64,000 nucleotides of DNA from an uncultured Flavobacteriales bacterium (GTDB taxonomy: Bacteria > Bacteroidota > Bacteroidia > Flavobacteriales_D > Crocinitomicaceae). Numbering within the stretch: the stretch's first letter is position 1; every line of letters begins with the position of its first letter. The stretch is taken from assembly GCA_903935095.1 (NCBI GenBank), contig CAIZQH010000021.1:248001-312000 (forward strand), read 5' to 3'. The position numbers were made by a program, and so were the translations under genes. The notes under the pieces were generated by a model. That model ran no database searches, was not told the origin of the DNA, and was given only the letters and a program-made list of their open reading frames with translations. This document shows, one piece after another, positions 1-8,465 of this stretch.

Positions 1-2
1 CA

Positions 3-1514
3 AATTATGCATTACCATGCCAAGAAGGAATGATCATTGAGCCAAAAACAGAAGTGGGCACTTTTGACTTTAAAGATGTGCAACAGGCCATTGAGGATGG
101 ATACCGTGCAACTCTGTTAAAATTAGACTCCCTCGAACGGTTTATCACTGCTCACGAACATCCTGATTCGCTTGCCATGAGAAGGGCTGCCTTCCGAGGT
201 AAAATAATGCCTATTCGTGTTTCATCGGTTGTAACCGAGCCAATAAAAAAGAATGAGTTCAAATACGCGAACAAATTTATTTTACCTACAAGGAGTCATC
301 GAATTTTAGATGAGCCGGAATTTATGAAACGGTACTTTCGTTTGGCTTCGACTCCTCAGATCGATTTTCTCTATCCGAATTTCGAATTGAAACCGAACGG
401 AACTTTTCAATTAAAGTTAAAAGTGAAAAAGTCAAAGGAATTTCGTGCAGATTTTGGTGGACTCATTTCATCCCGAGCGGTGAATACCGGATACTTCAAT
501 TTGAGTTACCGAAGCATTGGTAAGGTGGCACACAAAATCAATGCAGAGTCGTATTTTGGTAAGTTTTATGGTTCCCTTCGTGCCAACTACGAGATTGTAT
601 TCCCTTCCACTTATCCTATTTCCATTAATGGTTATTTTACCTTAAATCGTTGGGATTACTTTCGGAGTTTTGCTACGTTTTTCGAGGATGTGAAACCTTC
701 TTTTCTTGTTCAAAACGAGGTATATGGAGGGATAAAAATGAAATTGCCTTTAGGGAATAATGCACGGTGGACCATGGACGCGCGTTATTTTAGCTTGGAG
801 GACGATTATTACCAATCGAGTCAATTTACCAACAAGGACACCGCTGACTACACCCGGTTTTATGGAACATCGCTTTCCCTGGAATACACGAAAAATAGTT
901 TAAACAAAAAACAGTTTGCCACAGAAGGACATTTTTTTCAACTAAAGGCGCGTTATGTTAATGGATATGAGCGTACCGTTCCCGGGACTACTTCCATCTT
1001 GAAGGATACGGTGAAAAGAGGACATCAATGGTTGAGTTTACAAGCAGAATTTCAATCTTATTTTTTCAAAAACGGACCATTTCACATTGGTTTTCACGGA
1101 AAGACCGTGATAAATAGCCAATCCTTATTCGCAAATTATACGGCAAGTTTACTTTCCATGCCTGCTTTCAATTTAATTCCGGATATGGAAACCTTCTTTT
1201 TGCCCGACTATCGCGCTACACAATATGTTGGACTGGGAACCAATGTTATTTTGGAAATCATGAAAAAACTAGATTATCGTTTGGATGTTTATTATTTTCA
1301 GCCAATTGTTCAATTACAGCAAAATCCAGATGGCACCATAATATATGGAAAACCTCTTCAAGATCGTTCCATGGTGGCTTCAAGTTCATTGCTCTATGAT
1401 ACACCTATAGGCCCAGTTAGAGCTACCTTGAATTATTTTTCCAAACAGGAAAAACCTTGGTTCTTTCAAGTTAGTTTTGGATACGTGCTCTTTAACGAAC
1501 GAGCCTTTCGCTAA
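3..1514 (+). CDS. Patatin-like phospholipase with C-terminal outer-membrane beta-barrel (5' truncated)
   Basis: The open frame runs in from the window edge (codons from base 3), so the catalytic GxSxG/Asp part of the patatin domain is not visible. What remains begins with the typical end of that domain (IIEP...FDF...AIEDGYRA, first 35 residues), then a POTRA-like linker, then roughly 350 residues of alternating aromatic/polar strands ending in F-x-R, as in BamA/TamA-type barrels. Bacteroidota patatin proteins of about 750 residues have this order: lipase, linker, surface-antigen barrel. It is probably an outer-membrane protein with a periplasmic esterase domain. The internal ATG at 30 is not a real start because the frame stays open and family-like upstream. 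The stop codon lies inside a terminator hairpin. Confidence 0.72.
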   Translation, partial: NYALPCQEGMIIEPKTEVGTFDFKDVQQAIEDGYRATLLKLDSLERFITAHEHPDSLAMRRAAFRGKIMPIRVSSVVTEPIKKNEFKYANKFILPTRSHRILDEPEFMKRYFRLASTPQIDFLYPNFELKPNGTFQLKLKVKKSKEFRADFGGLISSRAVNTGYFNLSYRSIGKVAHKINAESYFGKFYGSLRANYEIVFPSTYPISINGYFTLNRWDYFRSFATFFEDVKPSFLVQNEVYGGIKMKLPLGNNARWTMDARYFSLEDDYYQSSQFTNKDTADYTRFYGTSLSLEYTKNSLNKKQFATEGHFFQLKARYVNGYERTVPGTTSILKDTVKRGHQWLSLQAEFQSYFFKNGPFHIGFHGKTVINSQSLFANYTASLLSMPAFNLIPDMETFFLPDYRATQYVGLGTNVILEIMKKLDYRLDVYYFQPIVQLQQNPDGTIIYGKPLQDRSMVASSSLLYDTPIGPVRATLNYFSKQEKPWFFQVSFGYVLFNERAFR

Positions 1515-1533
1515 AGAGCACGTTTGTTTTTAA
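1484..1533 (+). terminator. Rho-independent terminator overlapping the patatin stop codon
   Basis: Perfect 11-bp inverted repeat, CGTGCTCTTTA at 1484-1494 and TAAAGAGCACG at 1512-1522, followed by TTTGTTTTT. The TAA stop of the upstream gene (1512-1514) is the first triplet of the 3' arm, so coding sequence and terminator share bases. The convergent ftsK gene ends 8 bases beyond the stem. Confidence 0.8.
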
Positions 1534-4094
1534 ATGAGGCCTCTGGATCGTAGGAATTCATCTAAACTTTCAATGTCTCCATACAACACTTCTCTCGCTT
1601 TACTTCCTTGGAACGAACCGATGATGCCCATTCCTTCTAGTTGATCAACGATTCGTCCGGCACGGTTGTAGCCAAGTTTTAATTTACGTTGTAATAAACT
1701 CGCAGAACCTTGTTGATTGATGACCACAATGCGCGCTGAGTCAACAAACATTGGATCAATTTCATTCATGTCGATGTCCCCACCTAAGTCACTGCCCTCT
1801 GGTGTGTATTCAGGAAGTATGAGTGCTTCTGGGTATGCACGCTGGTCACCAATGAAGCTACAAATTTCTTCCACTTCTGGTGTGTCTACAAATCCACATT
1901 GTAAACGTTTGATGTCTGATCCTGTTGAAATCAACATATCTCCGCGTCCAATTAATTGATCTGCGCCTGATGCATCGAGAATGGTTCGAGAATCAATCTT
2001 AGAAAGCACACGGAAGGCGATACGCGCAGGGAAATTTGCTTTGATCATACCAGTAATGACATTCACCGAAGGACGCTGCGTAGCAACGATGAGGTGAATT
2101 CCAATCGCACGGGCAAGCTGAGCAATGCGCGCAATCGGATGCTCTACTTCTTTTCCTGCGGTCATGATGAGATCGGCAAACTCATCAATTAACACGACAA
2201 TATAGGGCAAATAACGGTGTCCTTTCTCTGGATTTAATCGTCTTGCCACGAATTTCGCATTGTATTCTTTGATGGTGCGGACACCCGCTTCTTTCAATAA
2301 TTCATAACGGTCGTCCATTTCAATACACAATGAATTCAATGTATTGACCACTTTCGAAGTGTCTGTAATAATCGCATCTTCTTCTCCCGGTAACTTCGCT
2401 AAGAAGTGTCGTTCAATTTTATTGTACAGGGTCAACTCCACTTTTTTAGGATCCACCAACACAAATTTTACTTGCGCGGGATGCTTTTTGTATAAGATGG
2501 AAATAAGAATGGCATTTAGTCCCACTGATTTTCCTTGTCCAGTTGCCCCCGCAACCAAAAGGTGAGGCATTTTTGTTAAGTCAAACACAAAGGTTTCATT
2601 TGTAATGGTTTTTCCCATCACAATGGGAAGTTCTCCGTCGAAATTTTGGAATTTATCTGAGGCAATTAATGAACGCATACTCACCATTTCCGGATTCGAA
2701 TTCGGCACTTCGATACCAATGGTCCCTTTTCCAGGTATTGGAGCAATAATACGAATACCCAATGCGGATAAACTCAAAGCGATATCATCCTCTAAGTTTT
2801 TAATTTTGGAAATACGAACACCTGGCGCGGGCACAATTTCATACAAGGTTACCGTTGGTCCAACCGTAGCTTTGATTTTTGCAATTTCAATTTTATAGTG
2901 CTGAAGGGTTTGAACAATTTTATCTTTATTCGTTTCCAATTCTTCTTTGCTAACAGATACTCCGCTCGTTCCATAGTCGGTCATGAGGTCCAATGGTGGA
3001 AGCATGTATCCTTCCAAATCTTTCGTTGGATCATACTCTCCATATTCACTGATCAATCGCTTTGCCAAATCGTCATCATCCGATTTTTGTGCCGCATTGG
3101 AGCCCATGATTGGACTTGGTGAAATAGGAGGAACGACAGTAGGTTCTGTTTCGGTGGCCATTTCAATTTCAAAGTCATCGTCAGAATCCTTTTCCAATTC
3201 TGGCATTTTGGAGGTGACGATTAACTCGCTTTCGTCAAAAAACACATCGTCATCATCGTCATCAGTGGTGGAAAAATCAACTGTTTCTGAAATAACATCC
3301 GCTTGGATTTCTTCATCTTTAATGGTGTTCACAACAAAAATGTCTTCATAGGAATGACGTGTGTCTGTTGCCTCTTGACCAGTGACTTCATCCGTGTTGT
3401 TGTCTTTATCTCGGCTAAAAATAAGGTCTAGCCATTTGGAATAGTTCGGATTAAAAATAAGCGTCGTTATAACATAAAGGAAAACCAAACTTAGCGCAAA
3501 GGAACCAAAACTTCCTAAAGTCAGCATCAACCATTCGTTGACGTAAAATCCAAATGTTCCTCCGAGGTAATTTAACTGGTCGCTGAAAAAACCTAAGAAA
3601 ATAGATCCCCAGAGCATGTAGGCAATCGTAATGGTAAATGCACGACCGATTGGCACAATCGCATAATCAAATAGGGTGCGTATTCCAGAAATTAAAAGTA
3701 AGAAGCAGATTCCAAATGAAGTAACACCGAATAAGCGGTAAATCAATAAATGGGAAGTCCATGCACCGAATTTTCCAAGCCAGTTTTGAACCGGAGCTTC
3801 AGTTGTATCGAAAATATAGTCAACAAAAGAACGCTGCAAAATACGGTCTTGGTCTTCTGTCCATGTAAATAAGTACGACAAACATGCGAGAAATAAGTAG
3901 ATTGAAAGCAAGGTCAAGGTAGAACCTAGAATTACTTTGAATCGTTTTGAGTCAAAGTTGGACATGAAATTCCAACGCGCAGGTGTTTTTTCCTTGCTTG
4001 GCTTTGCCGATTTTTCTTCTTTTCTTTTCGCGGTAGAACTACTTGGGTTTTCAGTTCCAGCGTCTTTTTTCGGTATAAATTCGTTGTCTTCCAT
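1530..4094 (-). CDS. ftsK: DNA translocase FtsK/SpoIIIE
   Basis: A septum-anchored ATP-driven DNA pump that clears and aligns chromosome termini at division. The N-terminal 60 residues are charged, then four hydrophobic helices (about 55-215) anchor the protein, followed by a very acidic linker (about 230-340, with a run of Asp). The motor follows, with Walker A GATGQGKS near residue 517 and Walker B VVLIDEFADL near 631. A C-terminal winged-helix gamma domain (last 65 residues, DSARIVVINQQGSASLLQRK) would read orienting DNA sequences. At 854 residues it has a short linker compared with E. coli FtsK but is normal for this phylum. Transcribed alone on the minus strand. Confidence 0.95.
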   Translation of the reverse strand: MEDNEFIPKKDAGTENPSSSTAKRKEEKSAKPSKEKTPARWNFMSNFDSKRFKVILGSTLTLLSIYLFLACLSYLFTWTEDQDRILQRSFVDYIFDTTEAPVQNWLGKFGAWTSHLLIYRLFGVTSFGICFLLLISGIRTLFDYAIVPIGRAFTITIAYMLWGSIFLGFFSDQLNYLGGTFGFYVNEWLMLTLGSFGSFALSLVFLYVITTLIFNPNYSKWLDLIFSRDKDNNTDEVTGQEATDTRHSYEDIFVVNTIKDEEIQADVISETVDFSTTDDDDDDVFFDESELIVTSKMPELEKDSDDDFEIEMATETEPTVVPPISPSPIMGSNAAQKSDDDDLAKRLISEYGEYDPTKDLEGYMLPPLDLMTDYGTSGVSVSKEELETNKDKIVQTLQHYKIEIAKIKATVGPTVTLYEIVPAPGVRISKIKNLEDDIALSLSALGIRIIAPIPGKGTIGIEVPNSNPEMVSMRSLIASDKFQNFDGELPIVMGKTITNETFVFDLTKMPHLLVAGATGQGKSVGLNAILISILYKKHPAQVKFVLVDPKKVELTLYNKIERHFLAKLPGEEDAIITDTSKVVNTLNSLCIEMDDRYELLKEAGVRTIKEYNAKFVARRLNPEKGHRYLPYIVVLIDEFADLIMTAGKEVEHPIARIAQLARAIGIHLIVATQRPSVNVITGMIKANFPARIAFRVLSKIDSRTILDASGADQLIGRGDMLISTGSDIKRLQCGFVDTPEVEEICSFIGDQRAYPEALILPEYTPEGSDLGGDIDMNEIDPMFVDSARIVVINQQGSASLLQRKLKLGYNRAGRIVDQLEGMGIIGSFQGSKAREVLYGDIESLDEFLRSRGLI

Positions 4095-4179
4095 GTGCTA
4101 TTTATGCAATATCCAACGAAGATAGGCGATAAGGTCACATTTCTAACGCGAAAAATGGAATACTATAAACAAGAATTTG

Positions 4180-4833
4180 TTAGTTATTTGGGATGCTAGA
4201 ATTTCCAGTATTGGCAGACTTTTCCATAAATGTTTTCAGGCTAATTTTTTGGTAATCCGCAGGAATCATAAATAAGGATAATGGGGGATTTTTTTCATCT
4301 ATTGATTCAAGTGTGTATTTATACAATCCGTGGTCATTTACGACATAATATTGTAGCAACAATCCCGGAGCATCGGGGAAGGCCCCCAGGTATTTGGCAG
4401 CTATTTTCGGTGTGTAAATAAAGGTTAAATCATCTTGGACAAGGGTAAATTTAACTTCTAATTTTTTACCTTTCAAACCAGCAATTTTCGAATGTCCTTT
4501 AGTTGGGTGAAACGCATACGTTTTTGCGGTTTCATCATTCGAACTATCCTTAATCTGCACCGCAAATTTCTCATTATCAACTTCAATGAGAACATATTTC
4601 TTCTGATAAATCAAATGTTTGATGGTTTCTTGTTTGCCAAAGTCGGAACTGAAATTCACAATTTTAATGAGGGAATCCCGAGCGAAAATGATCATTTTTG
4701 CTTGAACGGAATCCTTCACATCCACGCGTTCAATTCGGTAAGTCAAAGTCCCGCTGAAATGATTCGCATCTTGTCCCCAACAGACCTGAAGGCTGCAGTA
4801 AAGTAGCACAGTGAAAAGAAGTAATTTGATCAT
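4180..4833 (-). CDS. Exported protein of unknown function
   Basis: A 217-residue protein with a clear signal peptide (MIKLLLFTVLLYCSLQVCWG, cleavage before QDA). The mature part reads as beta-rich: GTLTYRIE at the start, a middle segment resembling GLPGLI/DUF4412-type bacteroidetal proteins (KHLIYQKKYVLIEVDN; LKGKKLEV), and PDAPGLLLQYYV near residue 160. I do not recognise a named family with confidence. I chose the ATG at 4833 rather than an upstream TTG at 4869, because that TTG is the end of a consensus -7 promoter box (4867-4874) and the ATG opens directly into the signal peptide. Divergent from the arginase gene. Confidence 0.7.
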   Translation of the reverse strand: MIKLLLFTVLLYCSLQVCWGQDANHFSGTLTYRIERVDVKDSVQAKMIIFARDSLIKIVNFSSDFGKQETIKHLIYQKKYVLIEVDNEKFAVQIKDSSNDETAKTYAFHPTKGHSKIAGLKGKKLEVKFTLVQDDLTFIYTPKIAAKYLGAFPDAPGLLLQYYVVNDHGLYKYTLESIDEKNPPLSLFMIPADYQKISLKTFMEKSANTGNSSIPNN

Positions 4834-4866
4834 GTTTGGGATTCGAAAATGTTCAATTGATATGAA

Positions 4867-4874
4867 CAAATATA
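4867..4874 (-). promoter_or_regulatory. -7 promoter box TATATTTG for the exported-protein gene
   Basis: Reading on the minus strand, TATATTTG matches the Bacteroidota -7 consensus TAnnTTTG. It lies about 33 bases before the ATG at 4833. I see no -33 TTG at the usual 17-23 base spacing. Confidence 0.5.
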
Positions 4875-4928
4875 CCGAATATTGAAGAAGTTCAGGAGCT
4901 CCAAATCAATACTTCCTATAGAAAGTTG

Positions 4929-4936
4929 TAAATTTG
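4929..4936 (+). promoter_or_regulatory. -7 promoter box TAAATTTG for the arginase-argS operon
   Basis: TAAATTTG matches TAnnTTTG exactly. The predicted transcription start is near 4943, so the in-frame TTG at 4934 cannot be a start codon, and the ATGs at 4946 or 4961 remain. It forms a divergent pair with the box at 4867-4874. Confidence 0.5.
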
Positions 4937-4960
4937 TCATGCCCGATGAAAGGGAGTATT

Positions 4961-5896
4961 ATGAATCGTCAACTACAATTTATTTTTAATCCTTCAGAAT
5001 TAGGTGCGGGAACGCGCGGAGCATCTTTGGGTCCTGAAGCAATTCGCGCAGCCGCAAGAGAACAGAATTCTACCTTATTTTCAGAATACCCAGTTTACAC
5101 CTTGCCGAATCGAAATGATTTATTGGATCGTCCAACGAACTTTCCCTACGCAAAACGCATTGATGGCGTCCTACAAATTTTTGAAGGAATTAAAATACAA
5201 GTGAAAGAAGCCATAGACTCTGGAATGTTTCCATTAATCATCGCTGGTGATCATTCCTCCGCAGGTGGAACGATGGCTGGATTGAAATTGGCTTACCCAG
5301 GAAAACGATTAGGTGTTTTGTGGATCGACGCTCACGCAGATCTTCACTCACCTTATACGACTCCGTCGGGGAATATTCATGGAATGCCAATAGCAACAGC
5401 ATTAGGAGTTGATCAGTCAGATCTTCAGAAAAACAACTTGGATTTGACCACCATGCAATATTGGAATCAACTGAAAAGCCATTCTTTAAAGCCATCAGAT
5501 CTTATTTACATTGGTGTGCGCGACGTAGAAGAGGAAGAAATTCATGCAATGAAACAACTCAATCTCCGCAATTATACCGTGAAGGAAATAAGAGACCGGG
5601 GATTACAAACGTGCATCGACGAAATCTCAGAGAAATTACAAATATGTGACATCGTATATGTTTCATTCGATGTCGATTCCATGGATCCAAGTGAAACGTC
5701 CTATGGAACTGGAACCCCTGTTCCGATGGGAATTAGTTTTGATGAAGCGAAGTCTATTCTGACAAGTATGTCCAAACTAAATAATTTGGCTTGCATGGAG
5801 CTTGTCGAAGTTAATCCATGTTTGGATAATGAAAAAAATAAAATGGCTGAACGATCATTTGAATTGATCAATGCACTGGTAAAAAGTTTAAAATAA
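4961..5896 (+). CDS. Arginase family hydrolase
   Basis: Ureohydrolase fold enzyme, probably converting arginine to ornithine and urea in the cytosol. All three binuclear-manganese motifs are present: AGDHSSAGG near residue 96, WIDAHADLH near 121, and SFDVDSMDPS near 235. The stretch after the second motif (SGNIHGMPIA) is characteristic of true arginases rather than agmatinases or formimidoylglutamases. Length 311 residues is normal. The start at 4961 (MNRQLQF) is preferred because the earlier TTG (4934) lies inside the predicted -7 box; ATG 4946 is possible. The gene is followed after 2 bases by argS, so arginine breakdown and arginine charging appear co-transcribed. Confidence 0.85.
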   Translation: MNRQLQFIFNPSELGAGTRGASLGPEAIRAAAREQNSTLFSEYPVYTLPNRNDLLDRPTNFPYAKRIDGVLQIFEGIKIQVKEAIDSGMFPLIIAGDHSSAGGTMAGLKLAYPGKRLGVLWIDAHADLHSPYTTPSGNIHGMPIATALGVDQSDLQKNNLDLTTMQYWNQLKSHSLKPSDLIYIGVRDVEEEEIHAMKQLNLRNYTVKEIRDRGLQTCIDEISEKLQICDIVYVSFDVDSMDPSETSYGTGTPVPMGISFDEAKSILTSMSKLNNLACMELVEVNPCLDNEKNKMAERSFELINALVKSLK

Positions 5897-5898
5897 CG

Positions 5899-7800
5899 AT
5901 GGAAAATCACATAAAAGCGCTCATTCTAGAACATTCAACTACTTTGTTTGGACAAGATATTGATGAACAGCTGATTCAATTTCAAGTGACAAGAAAAGAT
6001 GTGGAAGGTGATTTGACCTTAGTTGTTTTTCCTTTCGTGAAATTGCTTCGTTGTACACCGTTAGCCGCTGGACAAAAAATCGGAAACTTCATCGAACAGC
6101 ACGTTCCTGATGTAGAGAAGTGCATTGTCGTTAATGGATTCTTGAACATCGTTTTCTCCAAAAACTATTGGTTGACTCAGTTAAATGAGGTGTATCAAAC
6201 TACTTCTTACGGATTTGCTCCAAAAGGATCAAAGCCGACCATCATGGTGGAGTATTCTTCGCCGAATACAAATAAGCCTTTGCATCTAGGACACCTTCGA
6301 AATAATTTCTTGGGATATTCTGTAGCAGAGATTTTGAAAGCGGATGGACACGAAGTCATCAAAACACAGGTGATCAATGACCGCGGCATTCACATTTGTA
6401 AAAGCATGTTGGCGTGGGAGAAATTCTCGCCATTGAATGAGAAAGGTGAACGCGAAACGCCTCAAAACACTGGATTAAAAGGTGATAAACTCGTAGGGAA
6501 GTACTACGTTGAATTTGATAAGCACTTACAAAAGGAAGCCAAAGGACTGATAGCTGAGTGGGAAAATGGAGATTTTTCTTCGTGCTCGGATGAAGTAAAA
6601 ACAGCTTTCAGCAATTTTCAAGCAGCCAAAGTCGGCAAAGACGAAAAAGCCATCCAAGGAATTGATGATAAAATCAAAGAATTGGCAAAAAATAATACGA
6701 GTATACTACTAGAAGCCAAAGAAATGTTGGTGAAATGGGAAGCACGTGATCCACAGGTTTATTTATTGTGGACAACCATGAATTCATGGGTATATGATGG
6801 TTTCGAAAGCACTTACACGAAAATGGGTGTGGACTTCGATAAATTGTATTTTGAATCTGAAACCTATTTATTAGGAAAAGACCAAGTGATTAAAGGAATC
6901 GCGGATGGTGTCTTTTTTCAAAAGCCAGATGGTTCTGTGTGGATAGATCTAACTGCTGATGGCCTAGACGAAAAATTAGTACTCCGTTCGGACGGAACAG
7001 CTGTGTATATGACGCAGGATATCGGAACGGCAATTGACCGTTTTCATGATTTTCCTAGCCTAAATGGAATGGTTTACACTGTCGGAAATGAGCAAGATTA
7101 CCATTTTAAAGTATTGTTCCTAATTCTGAAAAAATTGGGCTATGCCTGGGCGGAAAATTGCTTCCATTTGTCCTACGGAATGGTGGATCTACCAACAGGA
7201 AAAATGAAGTCCCGTGAGGGAACAGTGGTCGATGCGGATGATTTGATGGCTGAAGTCATTGAGAAAGCAGAAGAGATGACCAAGGAGCGTGGACACATCG
7301 AATCGTTAAGTCAAGGGGAGCGCACCGCACTTTTTGAAGAAATTGGCTTAGGTGGACTGAAATATTATTTATTGAAGGTAGATCCGAAAAAACGCATGAT
7401 GTTTAATCCCGAAGAGTCGATTGACTTAACAGGAAATACGGGTCCGTTTATTCAATATGCACATGCCCGAATTTCGACTTTGTTGGAGCGCGCTGGAAAA
7501 ATAGATTTGAGTGAAATCCAAACGGCGGATTTGATTCATGAGGAAAAGGAAATCATCAAATTATTGACTCAATTCCCGCTAACCATTCACGAAGCAGCAA
7601 GTGGGTATTCTCCGGCTATCGTTGCGAATTACATTTATGATTTGGTAAAGAACTACAATCATTTTTATCAAGCAGTGAAAATTCTTTCCGAAGAAAACGC
7701 AGCGAATAAAAACCTACGATTAGCGTTGAGCGAATGTGTGCGACGAACGATTCAACAAAGCTTAATGGTATTAGGTGTGCAGGCACCGATGAAGATGTAA
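5899..7800 (+). CDS. argS: Arginine--tRNA ligase
   Basis: Class I aminoacyl-tRNA synthetase charging tRNA-Arg. An N-terminal Add-1 domain (residues 1-115) is followed by the Rossmann catalytic core with the HIGH signature as HLGHL (near 131, in SSPNTNKPLHLGHL) and a KMSKS equivalent MKSREG near 435. The C-terminal DALR anticodon-binding helical domain fills the last 110 residues. At 633 residues it is longer than many bacterial ArgS; extra length lies in a charged insert around residues 205-280 (ENGDFSSCSDEVKT...), before the KWEARDPQVYLLW segment. The start ATG is 2 bases after the arginase stop, so translation is probably coupled. Confidence 0.95.
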   Translation: MENHIKALILEHSTTLFGQDIDEQLIQFQVTRKDVEGDLTLVVFPFVKLLRCTPLAAGQKIGNFIEQHVPDVEKCIVVNGFLNIVFSKNYWLTQLNEVYQTTSYGFAPKGSKPTIMVEYSSPNTNKPLHLGHLRNNFLGYSVAEILKADGHEVIKTQVINDRGIHICKSMLAWEKFSPLNEKGERETPQNTGLKGDKLVGKYYVEFDKHLQKEAKGLIAEWENGDFSSCSDEVKTAFSNFQAAKVGKDEKAIQGIDDKIKELAKNNTSILLEAKEMLVKWEARDPQVYLLWTTMNSWVYDGFESTYTKMGVDFDKLYFESETYLLGKDQVIKGIADGVFFQKPDGSVWIDLTADGLDEKLVLRSDGTAVYMTQDIGTAIDRFHDFPSLNGMVYTVGNEQDYHFKVLFLILKKLGYAWAENCFHLSYGMVDLPTGKMKSREGTVVDADDLMAEVIEKAEEMTKERGHIESLSQGERTALFEEIGLGGLKYYLLKVDPKKRMMFNPEESIDLTGNTGPFIQYAHARISTLLERAGKIDLSEIQTADLIHEEKEIIKLLTQFPLTIHEAASGYSPAIVANYIYDLVKNYNHFYQAVKILSEENAANKNLRLALSECVRRTIQQSLMVLGVQAPMKM

Positions 7801-7866
7801 TTATCATTTCTGCGTTTTCATTTCGATTAATCCCTGTCTTTTTTGCTTAACTTAAAGTAAAAAAGC

Positions 7867-8364
7867 ATGTCCGCTAATTTTAGAAAAAGCCAATTTCGAA
7901 TTCCCGATTGGGATTACCGAAGGGATGGAGCATATTTTATCACTATTTGCACGAAGAACCGCATTCATTTTTTCGGGGAAATAAACCAGCGTAAAATGAT
8001 CTTATCTGAAATTGGTAAAATTGCGGAAGAATGTTGGTTGGAAATTGAAGCGCATTTCCCGAATGTTCATTTAAGGGAATTTGTGTTTATGCCGGATCAT
8101 ATGCATGGCGTGATTGTCATCGATAAATCAATTTCTGTAAATACAGATCCCTTGTTGAAAGAAAATCGATTTCAAAATATTGGTAGTCAATCAATTTCAA
8201 CCATCGTTGGATCATTTAAATCAGCAGTTTCAAGAAAATCACGCGAAATTAATCCCGTATTTGCATGGCACCCTCGATTTCATGATCGGGTCATTCGATC
8301 GTCCATGGAATTAGATAGAATTGAAAATTATATTTCCAAAAACGTTGAAAATTATCATTCGTAG
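7867..8364 (+). CDS. REP-associated tyrosine transposase (RAYT, Y1/HUH family)
   Basis: A 165-residue single-strand DNA nuclease/strand transferase of the IS200-like TnpA_REP group, usually a single-copy domesticated gene. The HUH metal motif is His78-Met-His80 (MPDHMHGV), and the nucleophile is probably Tyr155 in DRIENYISKNVENY. The N-terminal RKSQFRIPDWDY and GAYFITICT are typical of bacteroidetal RAYTs. No IS200-type ends surround the gene. Instead, three palindromes follow at once, and the stop codon TAG is part of a GTAG tetranucleotide at the foot of the first, the layout expected for a RAYT and its REP substrates. The frame is intact. Confidence 0.9.
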   Translation: MSANFRKSQFRIPDWDYRRDGAYFITICTKNRIHFFGEINQRKMILSEIGKIAEECWLEIEAHFPNVHLREFVFMPDHMHGVIVIDKSISVNTDPLLKENRFQNIGSQSISTIVGSFKSAVSRKSREINPVFAWHPRFHDRVIRSSMELDRIENYISKNVENYHS

Positions 8365-8453
8365 ACGCAGGGCATGCCCTGCGTGAATGGTGATTTACGA
8401 TTATTTGGGTACACAGTTCATGCTGTATACACAGGGCATGCCCTGTGTGTACG
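8361..8453. repeat. REP-like cluster of three palindromes downstream of the RAYT
   Basis: Palindrome 1 at 8365-8384 is perfect (arms ACGCAGGGCA/TGCCCTGCGT) with GTAG at its 5' foot (8361-8364). Palindrome 2 at 8410-8431 is imperfect (arms GTACACAG/CTGTATAC). Palindrome 3 at 8430-8449 is perfect (arms ACACAGGGCA/TGCCCTGTGT) with GTAT on the left foot and GTAC on the right. Palindromes 1 and 3 share the core CAGGGCATGCCCTG. RAYT enzymes recognise such GTAG-plus-hairpin units. The cluster sits between convergent genes (RAYT and topB) and could also act as a transcription barrier. Confidence 0.8.
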
Positions 8454-8465
8454 CATTTCCTGTGC

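Noticed and set aside
3932..4138. Short minus-strand frame overlapping the ftsK start
   Set aside because: It is an alternate frame over the FtsK N-terminus and has no family-like content.
4895..4902. GGAGCTCC palindrome between the divergent promoters as an operator
   Set aside because: Eight bases are too short to stand out from chance without a second copy.
7867..8364. A complete IS200/IS605 element
   Set aside because: No accessory tnpB, no subterminal left-end hairpin before the gene; sequence and flanks fit a RAYT instead.
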